Counted from the stretch's first letter, positions 41,929-51,652 are shown. The stretch: 64,000 nt of DNA from Paenibacillus_V sp046244365 (GCF_046244365.1 NZ_CP176395.1:7688001-7752000); one strand, 5' to 3'. Translations and numbers: made by a program. The notes: generated from the sequence alone by a model not told the origin.

Positions 41929-44900
41929 TTAACCTTCAGCTAAGTACAAATCGTCGAACCAGGCACTGGCGTTCGCATCTTCATGCAGCTTCAGGTATAC
42001 GGCCACCGATCTGACATCCGTGGAGGCAGTAAAAGTCAATTCATATTCTGACCAATCCGTTCCAGGCTCCACTTCTCTCCATATATATTCCACTGTTCCT
42101 CCGGAAGCATTGATCAACCTTAAACCTACCGCTACCGTGCCTTGCGTCGCTTCATTCTTCACCCATCCGCGCAACATATACGTTTTTCCGCTTGTAACAG
42201 CCATGGCCGTTTTAGAGTTGACGACGTTAAAGGTATTGCTGCTATCCGGGTCCAGACGTACAGAATAGTTGCCGCTCTGTGCTACGTCGCTGTCCCATGC
42301 ACCGGCGCGATAGTTCCACCCATTCGACAGTTCCAGCTCAAATCCGGGGTTGACGATCAGATTGCGTTTCGCAGCCGGCACCGGTAATCTAGCAGCCGAT
42401 AACTGCAAACTCCCGCCTGCATCTTCCGCAACAAGGTACACTTCAAAGCTGGCTGAAGCTGTCAGTTGCTGAAGGGTGAGCATCGCTTCTGTATTTGCCT
42501 GTATCGGCACAGACCCGCTCTTTTGAGCACTCAACGGTTCACCAGCCGCATTATGCCCCATCTTCACTTGCATGGCGCTGGGCTCAGCAGTTCCGGGATC
42601 CAGCACAACATAGTAGACGGTACCATCGCGGTCGGTTTGCACCTTGACATCCGCAGTCGTAGCCGTTCTGACGCCAAGTTTCGGATAGCCAGGCGCAAAT
42701 AAAGGGACGGTGATCTTGCTCTCGGCCAGATAGAGATCGTCGAACCAAGCGCTGCCGTTCGCATCCTCATACATCCGCAAATATACGGCGACCGATCTGA
42801 CATCTGCTGGGATAACAAAATTCAGTTCAGCTTGCGTCCAATCCGTGCCGGGTTCTGCGTATTGCCACAAATAACCCGCCGTTCCGCCGGCGGCATTGAT
42901 CAACCTAACGCCGATCGCCACCGTGCCCTGTGTTGCTTCATTCTTCACCCATCCGCGCAGCGTGTACACTTTGCCGCTTGTAACGGGAATTGCCGTTTTG
43001 GAGTTGACTACATTAAAGGTATTGCTGCTGTCCGGATCCAGACGAACGGAATAATTACCACCGTGTGCTGCACTATTGTCCCAAATGCCGGAACGGTTGT
43101 TCCATTCGACCGACAGGTCCGTCTCGAATCCGTTGTTACGGATCATATTGTAATTAACAGTTATCGGAAGCTCGATTAATGCGTACAAAGTATCTCCCAC
43201 TTTTGGTTGCACGGCGAGCGTATAATCACCCTCGCTAACCGTCGGGGCTATCACTATATTGCCTTTTACCGTCTGTTCCGCATGTGCTGCCAATTGGATA
43301 GAGTCCGGCAACTCCAATGCGACATCAGCATTGTCGGCTACGTTCAGTTCAACTTCAATCGGAGTGTCTGACTGATTTTTCAGTTTAAGCTCTATCGGAT
43401 ATGTGCCAGCTTTGTTGACCAGCATGCTCGCCTTGTCAAATTTTCCTTCCAACAAGCGGGCAGCTTCTATCGCCAATGATTGGGAAGCAGTCCGGGAAAC
43501 ACCTTCCAACTTGTAGCTCAATTCAGCGCTTACCATGTAAGCCCCCGGCTCAGCGATCATAGGAAGCGTAATCGTTTTGTTCCAGTGATAAGTATCGCCG
43601 CTTTCTAATTTCCCAAGGTTTTGAACGATCTCTTCCGTTCCTCCTGCAAAGTCTGGCAAGCGGATGGTCAGGTTAGCTTGTTGCAAATGTTTTCCCGAAA
43701 TATTGGCAAGAGCCAGATCGATGTTGGCTGTTTCGCCGAACACCCATTTTTGTGGAGATAACTGGATCCGTATATCCGAGAACGAGTTTGTTATATGGCT
43801 TATCAGACTGGTTACTTGCGAGACAAGAGACAGCATCTCTTCGGTTCCCTGCTCGGACGAGCCACGTGTCGCAACCCAATCCTGCAAATTCAGCAGTTGC
43901 CTGGAAGCTTTGCTCGCAATAGCCGTCACTTCAGGCAGATCAGGATTATCCACTGCCAATTGTTCCGCGATCACAGCCAGACGATTGCTCGTTGCTTGTA
44001 ATTCCATCAACCAATGCTGATGTTCGGACAGCGTCTTACCGGATTCCAGCAAAGTCATTGCCTGTTCCATCATAACAGCATAAGACGTTATCTTGTATAC
44101 TCGACTTTCATAAACACCGAGTGAACCTTCCAACTTATTCAGCATGGAATTTTCGGAGAAGGAAGGCCCGCCAAATAATAATTCAGAACGGTAACCATAA
44201 ATATCCAATGGGATAGAGAAGGATTGCGTTTGCTTCGTTTCATTAAGAACAATAACATACAGTTCTCCGTTCTGATCCTTCCAAGAACCCCAATTCAAGC
44301 CATTCTCCTGGTGGCCGCCTGCTTTATCCATATTCATAAGTTGATCGACTAAAGCAAGCTCGCTCTTGAATTGTTTCAGCCCTGGCCACAGCTCCGAACC
44401 GATCATTTTCCAGCCCGGATCATTGACTGAATAGTACCCCAGCCCGTTCGAACCCGCAAGAATCGCTTGATACGCCATGTTGCGCACTTCCGTTATATTC
44501 GGCAAGTACGGATAGCTGTTCGGAATCGTGAACGCCTGAAGGATCGTCCATACGGGTTTGCCGTCATGCGCAACACTATATGCCGTCCGTACATTGTTGC
44601 CTACCATTGTAATCGGATGCCCGGGCAACGGATAAGGATCGATTGCCACAATATCGGTCGATCGCGTGTAATTGTAATACTCGGTTAAGTCATCTGTAAC
44701 CATATACACCGGGTTCTTTCGATCCAACGTACGTATAAGCTTGTATCCACCAACCAGATCACTCAGTTCTGCGCCATTATTCCTCGGTTCATCCTTCAGC
44801 ATCCAACCGAGCAGCGCCGGATGATCTTTGAATTTCGTAACGAGCCGTTCAATGATATCGAGCCGCAGCCCGTCAGCCGAATCGTAATAAATCGGATACA

Positions 44901-46005
44901 ACACTTTCAATCCATTGGCTAGCGCGGCATCAAGTCTGAGTTGAACCGTTTCCTCACTGTCAGTGTTAAATCCTTGTACCGTATTTACGCCAATTTCATG
45001 CATAAATGGATAATCTGGCGTGTTTACATGATAGGCAATAACCGGAAAAAAAGGTTCTCCATCAACTAATATTTTTCCGTCTACCGTCATATTTTCAGGG
45101 CGCTCCCATTTATAAATTGGGGCTTCGGCTTGTTCCAATACCACACCGCCCTGACCCGCCAGCACTGCCTCGATCCGATACGGTACTTCTAGTTGCATTA
45201 TGCGCGGATCAAATGTAATTTCCTGCCGGGAAGTTGCATTTATTACGGCAAATTCCTTCAATACTTCACCATCATCTTCCTTCACGATGCGTAAATGTAC
45301 GGTTTTGTCAGCATAAACTCCATTGCGAGGTTGCACTCCAACAATGACTTTACCTGAAGCAATATCCGGATAATAGAACATATGATTCGTAGTCAGCGAA
45401 ATCTCCGGGCGCGGTGCGATCATCTCTACTGCCGCATCATCCAGATATACTTTTCCTCCGTCATACAGCCGCAAATAGACTTGGGCCACTTTGGTCCCTA
45501 ATGGAATCTGAACCCGGTAACTGTACTTCTCCCATCCATCAGACGCTTTGTCAATTTTAGGTCCATTTACCCCAAACACCCAAGAATCTAGCCCGGGTAC
45601 TTCCGAGTTATAAAATTCCACCTTCATGCCAAGGCCCCGGCCTAGGATGCTCTCCCTCTTCATCCAGTATGAAAATTCATATGTAGCCAGTTCTTCGACC
45701 GGAACAATTTGCGATACAAATGGTCCGCCCGAGTTCACATCGTTCTGAATGACAACCCCATTGTTCCCAGTTCGCGCAGCTTCCGGCGTTACCTGAATCG
45801 TCAGTCCATTCGCACTGCCCCATCCTTGATAAGCTTTCCAATGGGAGGGAGCCCCGTTGTTCACTTCTTCAAATCCTGTGTTCAGAATCAAATTGTTTTC
45901 CGACTGCCCTATTGCTGAATGCGAGTGGACGATCGACAATAATTGAAAAACAATGAAAGCGGCAAACGAAAACACAAACGTATTAATCCATCGACATTTA
46001 AACAT
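41929..46005 (-). CDS. Secreted multidomain glycoside-hydrolase-like protein
   Basis: A 1358-residue extracellular protein. A signal peptide (FVFSFAAFIVFQLLSIVH) is followed by a carbohydrate-binding-like beta-sandwich (~38-200), a strand region, and a TIM-barrel glycosidase-like domain (~305-560: DGEPFFPVIAYHVN, HPALLGWMLKDEP with a likely catalytic Glu, VDIVAIDPYPLPGHP-like segment, GSNGLGYYSVND). Beta-sandwich domains with NEW3-like repeats come next. Two near-identical C-terminal CBM repeats (~1000-1160 and 1210-1358) share FNVVNSKTA and YTLRGWVKNEATQGTVA. AGGGAGG precedes the ATG. It lies between two inverted IS4-type remnants, downstream of a truncated sugar-transporter gene. Polymer target unknown. 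Confidence 0.8.
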   Translation of the reverse strand: MFKCRWINTFVFSFAAFIVFQLLSIVHSHSAIGQSENNLILNTGFEEVNNGAPSHWKAYQGWGSANGLTIQVTPEAARTGNNGVVIQNDVNSGGPFVSQIVPVEELATYEFSYWMKRESILGRGLGMKVEFYNSEVPGLDSWVFGVNGPKIDKASDGWEKYSYRVQIPLGTKVAQVYLRLYDGGKVYLDDAAVEMIAPRPEISLTTNHMFYYPDIASGKVIVGVQPRNGVYADKTVHLRIVKEDDGEVLKEFAVINATSRQEITFDPRIMQLEVPYRIEAVLAGQGGVVLEQAEAPIYKWERPENMTVDGKILVDGEPFFPVIAYHVNTPDYPFMHEIGVNTVQGFNTDSEETVQLRLDAALANGLKVLYPIYYDSADGLRLDIIERLVTKFKDHPALLGWMLKDEPRNNGAELSDLVGGYKLIRTLDRKNPVYMVTDDLTEYYNYTRSTDIVAIDPYPLPGHPITMVGNNVRTAYSVAHDGKPVWTILQAFTIPNSYPYLPNITEVRNMAYQAILAGSNGLGYYSVNDPGWKMIGSELWPGLKQFKSELALVDQLMNMDKAGGHQENGLNWGSWKDQNGELYVIVLNETKQTQSFSIPLDIYGYRSELLFGGPSFSENSMLNKLEGSLGVYESRVYKITSYAVMMEQAMTLLESGKTLSEHQHWLMELQATSNRLAVIAEQLAVDNPDLPEVTAIASKASRQLLNLQDWVATRGSSEQGTEEMLSLVSQVTSLISHITNSFSDIRIQLSPQKWVFGETANIDLALANISGKHLQQANLTIRLPDFAGGTEEIVQNLGKLESGDTYHWNKTITLPMIAEPGAYMVSAELSYKLEGVSRTASQSLAIEAARLLEGKFDKASMLVNKAGTYPIELKLKNQSDTPIEVELNVADNADVALELPDSIQLAAHAEQTVKGNIVIAPTVSEGDYTLAVQPKVGDTLYALIELPITVNYNMIRNNGFETDLSVEWNNRSGIWDNSAAHGGNYSVRLDPDSSNTFNVVNSKTAIPVTSGKVYTLRGWVKNEATQGTVAIGVRLINAAGGTAGYLWQYAEPGTDWTQAELNFVIPADVRSVAVYLRMYEDANGSAWFDDLYLAESKITVPLFAPGYPKLGVRTATTADVKVQTDRDGTVYYVVLDPGTAEPSAMQVKMGHNAAGEPLSAQKSGSVPIQANTEAMLTLQQLTASASFEVYLVAEDAGGSLQLSAARLPVPAAKRNLIVNPGFELELSNGWNYRAGAWDSDVAQSGNYSVRLDPDSSNTFNVVNSKTAMAVTSGKTYMLRGWVKNEATQGTVAVGLRLINASGGTVEYIWREVEPGTDWSEYELTFTASTDVRSVAVYLKLHEDANASAWFDDLYLAEG

Positions 46006-46020
46006 ATTTTCCTCCCTTTC

Positions 46021-46168
46021 ATTCCGATCGCGTTTTTCGGCGCCGTTGGGCTTGCCCCCGTGCCTGTTCCCGTCGTACCGCTCGGCTTGTCGCCATCCTT
46101 GGATGTCGAGCAGCCGGCCAGTGTAAGCGCTAGCATCGTGACCATCACCAAAAGTCCCTTTTGTTCAC
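46021..46168 (-). pseudogene. Sugar ABC transporter lipoprotein, 5' remnant
   Basis: GGAGGGG and a GTG at 46168 start a lipoprotein signal peptide: after a one-base deletion in codon 5 the frame reads LLVMVTMLALTLAGC with a lipobox, then a Gly/Ser/Thr-rich linker (SGTTGTGTGASPT) typical of extracellular sugar-binding proteins. It ends abruptly at the ribosome site of the large secreted protein. So a deletion fused the start of a binding-protein gene to the secreted protein gene, which may now be driven by the transporter's promoter. Confidence 0.75.
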
Positions 46169-46563
46169 GGTTAACCCCTCCATAAATGTGAGTTTAATAT
46201 GAAATCGTCTTGCGACGCATTTCAACAATGGATTTCATAACATAGTTTATTTTTTCTACCAAAACAAGTCGGTCAAATCAAGAATATAGTAAAAAATGCC
46301 CAAATACAAGCGCTTACATGTATTCGGTAATCGATTTCTTATGAAGTGTTAGTAACATATGTTATATTTATTTGAAAAGCACTGTCGAAAAATAGTCGAT
46401 AATTTTTTTATCCCCTCCTTTTTCGTTCCGATTCCGTGCTGCGAGTTCGTTGATATCACTCGTTTTTTATGGCAGCCGTTGACTCTGTCGCCCTCATCAC
46501 CGATAATAAAGAAGGAACATAAACAAGTTTATTAATCTTTCATAAAGAACGGAAGGTTGAAGT
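46169..46563. other. Divergent regulatory region
   Basis: About 395 AT-rich bases between the binding-protein remnant (minus) and the LacI gene (plus). It holds the AAGCGCTT palindrome described separately and presumably both promoters. No gene found. Confidence 0.5.
46305..46318. promoter_or_regulatory. cre-like / LacI-type operator
   Basis: TACAAGCGCTTACA, centred on the perfect palindrome AAGCGCTT. On the minus strand it matches the CcpA cre consensus except for one position. It lies between the LacI gene and the truncated sugar-transporter gene, so it could be a CcpA site or the LacI protein's operator. Confidence 0.6.
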
Positions 46564-47541
46564 ATGGTTACCCAAAAAGACATTGCCGATCATGTCGGCA
46601 TCTCTCGCACAGCCGTCTCCCTCGTGCTGAATAACGCTCCGAACTGTACGGTTTCCGAGAAAACAAGGCAGCTTATTTTGAAAGTCGCCAAGGATATGGG
46701 ATACAAGGATTCGGACGTCATACCTAAAATTTGTTATGTGTTCTACAGCCGAAACTCGAACGACCCCCGTTATTTCCAGCTACTCAAGGTCGCGGAAGAA
46801 ACGGCGGCTCGTTTCGGTTATTCACTGGTTTTCATGAGCATCAAGCCGAATCCTCAAGATCACAGGCGGTTGAAAGAGTTGGCCAAAAGCAAGGACACGG
46901 CCGGCATTCTGGTCTCGGGGGTGCTGGACGACACCGTGATCAGCATCCTGGAGGAGACGAAGGTCCCCCACCTCTATCACGTGTGCACGGACCGGACCGA
47001 TATCCATGTTGTCACGTCCGACTACAAAAAAGTGGCGTACGATGCGGTCAAGCATCTGATCGAGCTCGGGCACCGGAGAATCGCGTTTTTCTCGGGCAGC
47101 CTCGGCTTGCTGATCATTAAAAAGGAGTTGGCCGGCTACACGGCGGCACTTCAAGATGCCGGCATTGAACTGGACAAATCGTTGATCCAGGCCGGGAAGG
47201 ATGAGGATGGGGACGACTTGTGCAACCGGCTGCACGAGTTGAATATCGGGTACACGGCCGCCTATTGCACAAACACCATCATCCAGTTCGGGGTCCTGCA
47301 AGGCTTGAAGCGCCTGGGAATCGACGTACCCGGCGAAATCAGCCTGATCGGTCACGAATACACGGAGCTCGTCAAATTTAGCGTACCCCAACTGACGACC
47401 ATGCTCATGAGCGGCACTCAAAAAGAGCTTCCCGTGACGCGGTTGATCGACATTATCCAGCGAAGCCAGACGGAAACTTTGTACGAATGCATCACGGAAT
47501 ATGAGTTGTTTCCCGGAGGCACAACCGCTCCTCGTCCATAG
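46564..47541 (+). CDS. LacI-family transcriptional regulator
   Basis: A 325-residue LacI/GalR protein. HTH: KDIADHVGISRTAVSLVLNNAP (5-26), then an effector-binding domain with DYKKVAYDAVKHLIELGHRRIAFFSG and IDVPGEISLIGHEYTE. The ATG follows GGAAGGTTGAAGT. It is divergent from the carbohydrate cluster (transporter remnant and secreted glycosidase-like protein) and probably regulated it. The effector is unknown. Confidence 0.92.
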   Translation: MVTQKDIADHVGISRTAVSLVLNNAPNCTVSEKTRQLILKVAKDMGYKDSDVIPKICYVFYSRNSNDPRYFQLLKVAEETAARFGYSLVFMSIKPNPQDHRRLKELAKSKDTAGILVSGVLDDTVISILEETKVPHLYHVCTDRTDIHVVTSDYKKVAYDAVKHLIELGHRRIAFFSGSLGLLIIKKELAGYTAALQDAGIELDKSLIQAGKDEDGDDLCNRLHELNIGYTAAYCTNTIIQFGVLQGLKRLGIDVPGEISLIGHEYTELVKFSVPQLTTMLMSGTQKELPVTRLIDIIQRSQTETLYECITEYELFPGGTTAPRP

Positions 47542-47929
47542 CCTTATGGCTGGTTCGTCGGTTCATTGCAAAGAAAAAAGCGTTCTCCCTTGCCGGGAAA
47601 CGCTTTTTTCACTCCAGGATCGTGGTGATCCGGTCAAATGGGGTTCAGAACCCTTGTAACGAACTAGGATGCATAAGAGGCGCTTTCGGAAAAACTACCA
47701 GTATACGATCTGCAGCTTCGCTGCGTAGTTGGTCGCCTGGCGGCACAAGAACAACAGTCTTAAAACATGCAATAAGTTGCAAATTTTTCTATTGAGAAGT
47801 ATCAAATTTCAATCAAGAACGGAGTCAAATCATTAGGCGTTCAGTTGAAGGGGCAGGATGCTGTTCATACTGCCTGATTCAACATCTGATTCTTTAACTG
47901 CTTCGGTAAATGTGGCACATTCTCCAAAC
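47542..47929. other. Gene-free stretch after the LacI gene
   Basis: Holds the LacI terminator (47573-47610) and then about 320 bases with no gene or recognisable element before the IS4-type fragment. Confidence 0.4.
47573..47610 (+). terminator. Terminator of the LacI gene
   Basis: AAAAAAGCGTT-c-TCCC and GGGA-AACGCTTTTTT form a strong hairpin with a TTGCC loop and flanking A/T tracts. Confidence 0.85.
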
Positions 47930-48226
47930 GGATGTTGAGCCACACGACCATTGTCTTTTCGCGTTACATTCTGCTCGCCTAGCAGCACCGGCAAAGCACG
48001 GACGCTCGCTCGTTCGGCGGTTTGTTTTATTTGTTGTGCGACGAAGTTGGAACGCTCGATTGGGCACTTGCTTTGCAAACAACTGCTCGATTTGATCAAT
48101 GAAGTCGCCACACAAGCAGGGAAAAAACTTTCGGTTCTGATTCGGCGTCAAGTCCAACAATGGATCTCAGCTTTGCCCAATTACATCAAGGCTTATCTGC
48201 CAATTTCAAGCTGCGAAAGTTGAGTT
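47930..48226 (+). pseudogene. IS4-family transposase 3' fragment, inverted copy
   Basis: Homologous to the last ~95 codons of the transposase at 40.3 kb but on the opposite strand: SHTTIVFSRYILLA, a stop where Trp is expected, GGLFYLLCDEVGTLDWALALQ, a frameshift, LLDLINEVATQAGKKLSVLIRR, ALPNYIKAYLPISSCES and the outer end GCTGCGAAAGTTGAG. Sequence divergence shows it is a different, older copy. With the other element it brackets 6 kb of carbohydrate genes in inverted orientation. Confidence 0.85.
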
Positions 48227-48256
48227 AATATAACCTGCTTTAGGCCAAATAAAATA

Positions 48257-48277
48257 AGAGGGGTATGCCGCCCCTCT
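48257..48277 (-). terminator. Terminator of the MFS-VOC operon
   Basis: AGAGGGG and CCCCTCT around a 7-nt loop; on the minus strand followed by TATTTTATTT. Confidence 0.8.
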
Positions 48278-48305
48278 TTCTTATTTCCGTCAACCCATGA
48301 ATCGT

Positions 48306-48683
48306 TTAGGCGAACAAACTGATCAGGTTGCCGTCAGGGTCTTTCACGATAGCGTATCGCTGTCCCCAAACGGCGTCCCAGGGCTCGCGGTGACCGCAGT
48401 GGCCATGCTCCGTAATTCTCGCGTAAAGCTCGTCTACCGCATCGCGGCTATCGCACAGAAAGGCAAGCTCAACTCGATGTCCGGAAGGCTCCTCCCAGCC
48501 GCCGTACACATCCGCAATGACTTCCTGCGCATCGAAGGCTAGGCGGAAACCGCCTTGCTGAACATCTACATGCACATTGCTGTTCGCACTTTCCGGAATT
48601 TCGAGACCGAGCAAACGATAAAAATCTAGCGCCTTCTTCATATCCTTCGTCACAATGCCGACCAAATCCAGCTTGATACCCAT
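48306..48683 (-). CDS. VOC (glyoxalase/bleomycin-resistance) family protein
   Basis: A 125-residue vicinal-oxygen-chelate protein with the paired beta-alpha-beta-beta-beta units: LVGIVTKDMKKALDFYRLLGLEIPES, VELAFLCDSRDAVDELYARI, and the closing AIVKDPDGNLISLF. Such proteins include glyoxalases, dioxygenases and antibiotic-binding proteins; the ligand is unknown. AGGAG lies 9 nt before this ATG, inside the MFS gene's end. It follows the MFS stop by 5 bases, so it belongs to the efflux operon, consistent with a resistance role. Confidence 0.88.
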   Translation of the reverse strand: MGIKLDLVGIVTKDMKKALDFYRLLGLEIPESANSNVHVDVQQGGFRLAFDAQEVIADVYGGWEEPSGHRVELAFLCDSRDAVDELYARITEHGHCGHREPWDAVWGQRYAIVKDPDGNLISLFA

Positions 48684-48688
48684 TGTTA

Positions 48689-50071
48689 TCATCTCCTGTT
48701 TTTCATTCTTCGTGAGAATACAAAGTACAAAAGCGAACTACATGCGATGACTACCAAAAGCAGCAGCGATAAATTCGCATACAAATAAGATTGTTTTCCT
48801 GTCGCAAACGGATGCAACGCAAAATCGAGGAAGGAAACATCCAATAGTTTGGCTGCCGCCGCCGTGCTGAGCGCCTGTGCAATGAACAGGCTTAAACTGA
48901 AAAGTCCCATGCCAATCCCAATCCGATCTTCGCGCAGCGTCGAGGATACACTTTCAGTAATCGAAGTCTGTGTGAATGCGTACCCGATATTGATGACCGC
49001 CAGCGCTACCGCGATGTACCAGAACGGTTGACCGATGAAAATCCAGATCAGGGAGAAGCCGAGCGCCGTCAGCCCCAAGCCGAGGAAGGTGACATAACGA
49101 TCTCCCTTCATCACGATGATATCGCCCGAAAATTTCCCGCAAACCGCTGCACAGATCGCGCCGGGAAACATGACCAGCCCGATGGACTCAGAACGTAAAT
49201 CGAACAATTGGGACAGCATGAGCGGCACCAGAAACATCATCGTCATCATCGCACTAAACGTTAGAAAGCCGATAACTAAGCCGATGCCGTACATCTGGGT
49301 TTTGAAAATCGCCGTCTGGACAAAAGGGGCCTCATGCGACCGATTGTGAATCGCAAGCCAAACACCCGAAGCAAGACAAACAACAAGGTAAATCGCATGC
49401 AACTGAGTCAAAAAAAGCATGAGGAACGTAATCGTCACACAGACAAGCAGAGCGCCTTGCAAGTCGAACCTTCCCGATCTCGGCCTCTCTTCAGGCAAAA
49501 ATCTCATAAAGAAAGGAATCGCCGCCAAGGTTACAACCGGGATCAGAAATAGATAAGCCCAGTGCAGCCTTCCGGTTATATATCCCCCCAGCACCGGACC
49601 CGCCGCAACGCCGAAGGAGAATGCCGACGTAACCAGACCGAACATTTTCTTGCGCCCAGTGGCGGTAAAATAACGGGTGATGATTGTGTTGTTGATGGCC
49701 GGTATGGCAGAAGCTCCTAAACCCTGCACGGCACGAGATATAATCACGTCGGGGTAATGAGAATGGAACATAAAACCGAGCACGGAGCTCCCGGCGTACA
49801 CGGCGATTCCGATTGTCATGAGAAGCTTCGGACTATATAAATCACTGAGCTTGCCGAACATAATCGAACCAATGCCAAAAAAGATAATAAAAATAGTCAC
49901 GACCCAACTGACCTGCGAGGACAGCAAGTGAAACTGCTCCGAAATATTCGGTGTAGACACATTGAATACCGTTTCATTCAAAACGGAAAAAAAGATCACA
50001 TAAAGGAGCCAGGGAATAATGCGGCTGATCCCCTCCTCCTTTTGCTCGGCTTGGTTTGCGGATATTGTCAT
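48689..50071 (-). CDS. MFS drug efflux transporter (DHA2/Tet-like)
   Basis: A 460-residue major-facilitator protein with about 14 membrane helices. Motif A-like loop GIGSIMFGKLSDLYSPK, and motif C-like segment FGVAAGPVLGGYITG after TGRKKMFGLV, as in the Tet(L)/QacA drug:proton antiporters. The start at 50071 has AAGGGGGG upstream; the longer frame has no ribosome site. It forms an operon with the VOC gene. It lies next to the minus-strand AraC gene, whose terminator separates them. Confidence 0.88.
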   Translation of the reverse strand: MTISANQAEQKEEGISRIIPWLLYVIFFSVLNETVFNVSTPNISEQFHLLSSQVSWVVTIFIIFFGIGSIMFGKLSDLYSPKLLMTIGIAVYAGSSVLGFMFHSHYPDVIISRAVQGLGASAIPAINNTIITRYFTATGRKKMFGLVTSAFSFGVAAGPVLGGYITGRLHWAYLFLIPVVTLAAIPFFMRFLPEERPRSGRFDLQGALLVCVTITFLMLFLTQLHAIYLVVCLASGVWLAIHNRSHEAPFVQTAIFKTQMYGIGLVIGFLTFSAMMTMMFLVPLMLSQLFDLRSESIGLVMFPGAICAAVCGKFSGDIIVMKGDRYVTFLGLGLTALGFSLIWIFIGQPFWYIAVALAVINIGYAFTQTSITESVSSTLREDRIGIGMGLFSLSLFIAQALSTAAAAKLLDVSFLDFALHPFATGKQSYLYANLSLLLLVVIACSSLLYFVFSRRMKNRR

Positions 50072-50134
50072 GAAAGCCCCCCTTCCTTGGATTCCATGAA
50101 CAATATAGCTTTTTTCGCTAAGGATAAATAGTAA

Positions 50135-50159
50135 AAAACGGACTTGTTCAGTCCGTTTT
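50135..50159 (-). terminator. Terminator overlapping the AraC gene end
   Basis: AAAACGGACT and AGTCCGTTTT; the AraC stop codon lies at the edge of the loop, and TTTTTTACT follows on the minus strand. Confidence 0.85.
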
Positions 50160-50957
50160 CGACAGTTGTGTAGGCAATAAGCCGTAAAAGCGCTTGAAGC
50201 TCTTAATGAAATGCGATTGATCATAATAGCCGTATTTCATCGCAATAGAGGTTAAACTGTAAGTTGCGCTACTGTGCAGCTCCTGCAGCATGTTTTGAAA
50301 TTTGACAATGCCTGCGATTTCCTTCGGGCTTAAACCTAGCTCACGGTCGAAGGTTCTCCTGATGTGACGTTCGCTGAAACTCAGCTTGTCCGCCAGCGCC
50401 GACATGGAAATAGTCCCTTTGCTGGCATACAGAACCTGCATGCCAGCATGCAGCATCCGATCCGAGGGATCGTCGTTATTGGATAGCAAGCGAAGGAATG
50501 TGCGTTCTGCGGCGTCGATCATATCCCTTTCGGTTGATGCAGACAGAATCCCTTCAACCATCTCCAGCGCTTTGGCTCCCCAAACTTCCTCCAGAAAGAC
50601 ACGATGACCGTTAATAGCGGCGACTGGACATTTTAGCAGGAGCTGCGCCATCTCCGGATAAAAACGGACGCCAAATAGAGATTGCGGCTCCGAAAGGCTC
50701 ATTACCTCATACCGGGACATCAAGCCTTCAATAAATGCGGCCTTCCGGACAGAGGGGAAATATCGGTCGATAATAATGTCCACACAGCCGTCAGGTATGA
50801 TCCGGTTCACTACGGATGCATGGGAATCGATTGTCCAATAACAGGCAATATGCGCAGCCAGTTTCACGCTGGGCGCATATTCCCGATAGCTGAAGCCTGT
50901 AGTGAGCACACCGCGCTGAAGTCCGGGCGGTTGCAGTGGGCGGTATCGTTGCATCAT
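50148..50957 (-). CDS. AraC-family regulator
   Basis: A ~269-residue AraC/XylS regulator. The N-terminal ligand domain (YREYAPSVKLAAHIACYW, IIPDGCVDIIID) is of the DUF6597 type. The C-terminal double HTH is clear: SMSALADKLSFSERHIRRTFDRELGLSPKE and SLTSIAMKYGYYDQSHFIKSFKRFYGLLP. The start at 50957 is chosen for GGAGG 11 nt upstream; an ATG 14 codons earlier lacks one. It lies upstream of the MFS-VOC pair on the same strand and may regulate it. Confidence 0.88.
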   Translation of the reverse strand: MMQRYRPLQPPGLQRGVLTTGFSYREYAPSVKLAAHIACYWTIDSHASVVNRIIPDGCVDIIIDRYFPSVRKAAFIEGLMSRYEVMSLSEPQSLFGVRFYPEMAQLLLKCPVAAINGHRVFLEEVWGAKALEMVEGILSASTERDMIDAAERTFLRLLSNNDDPSDRMLHAGMQVLYASKGTISMSALADKLSFSERHIRRTFDRELGLSPKEIAGIVKFQNMLQELHSSATYSLTSIAMKYGYYDQSHFIKSFKRFYGLLPTQLSKTD

Positions 50958-51068
50958 TTTATATAATACCTCCAACTTCAAAATCGACTCAGGCTTCATC
51001 TTGGATTATGCCCATACTTCCCGCTGCCTGTTTCATTCGACACCTATATCGCCGGCTCCCGCCAGTAT

Positions 51069-51638
51069 TTAGACCCTTAGCGAGCCGCGGAACCCTCTTG
51101 CACCATAGTAGGATTCTGCTCCATTGTGGTACACGAAAACAGTGTCGTAGCGACGATCGCAAAAGAGGGCCCCGCCGAGTTTTCTAATACTAGCGGGTGT
51201 TATCACCCAGCTCGACGTTTTCAAATCGAAGTTTCCAAGTTTCTGCAGCTCGCGGTATTGTTCTTCCGTTAAAAGCTCAATGCCCATGGCAGCTGCCATA
51301 TCAATAGCGCTAGTTTCCGGTTTATGTTCTTTCCTGGACTCGAGCGCTTCCCGGTCGTAACAAATACTTCTGCGACCTTTAGGACTTTCCGCAGAACAAT
51401 CGCAAAAAATGTATTCGCCCGTCTTATTGTCATGATCAACAACATCCGGTTCGCCGCCGGTTCTCTCCATTTCATGGAGCGACCACAGTTTTTCAGTCTG
51501 AGCTTCGAGCTTTGCTTGTACGTTAGCCCATTCAAGACCTTGATGGCGGTTCATGTTTTTCTCAAAACGGGCTTTCAATGTTTGGAGTAGTCCATCACGT
51601 TGTTCCGGCGATAACTCCTCTTTATTGCTGATTGTCAT
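51069..51638 (-). CDS. DUF4256 protein
   Basis: A 189-residue protein of the DUF4256 family: EQRDGLLQTLKARFEKNMNRH, GGEPDVVDHD, YIFCDCSAESPKGRRSICYDREAL, GIELLTEEQYRELQ and the end CDRRYDTVFVYHNGAESYYGARGFRG. Function unknown in all members. AAGGAG is 8 nt before the ATG and overlaps an rlmD 3'-end remnant, so its ribosome site was apparently supplied or preserved at that junction. Confidence 0.85.
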   Translation of the reverse strand: MTISNKEELSPEQRDGLLQTLKARFEKNMNRHQGLEWANVQAKLEAQTEKLWSLHEMERTGGEPDVVDHDNKTGEYIFCDCSAESPKGRRSICYDREALESRKEHKPETSAIDMAAAMGIELLTEEQYRELQKLGNFDLKTSSWVITPASIRKLGGALFCDRRYDTVFVYHNGAESYYGARGFRGSLRV

Positions 51639-51652
51639 GTTTATTTCTCCTT

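Noticed and set aside
46122..46135. Sequence matching the CcpA cre consensus (TGTAAGCGCTAGCA)
   Set aside because: It encodes the LALTL part of a lipoprotein signal peptide, so the match may be coincidental; the AAGCGCTT site at 46305 is the better candidate.
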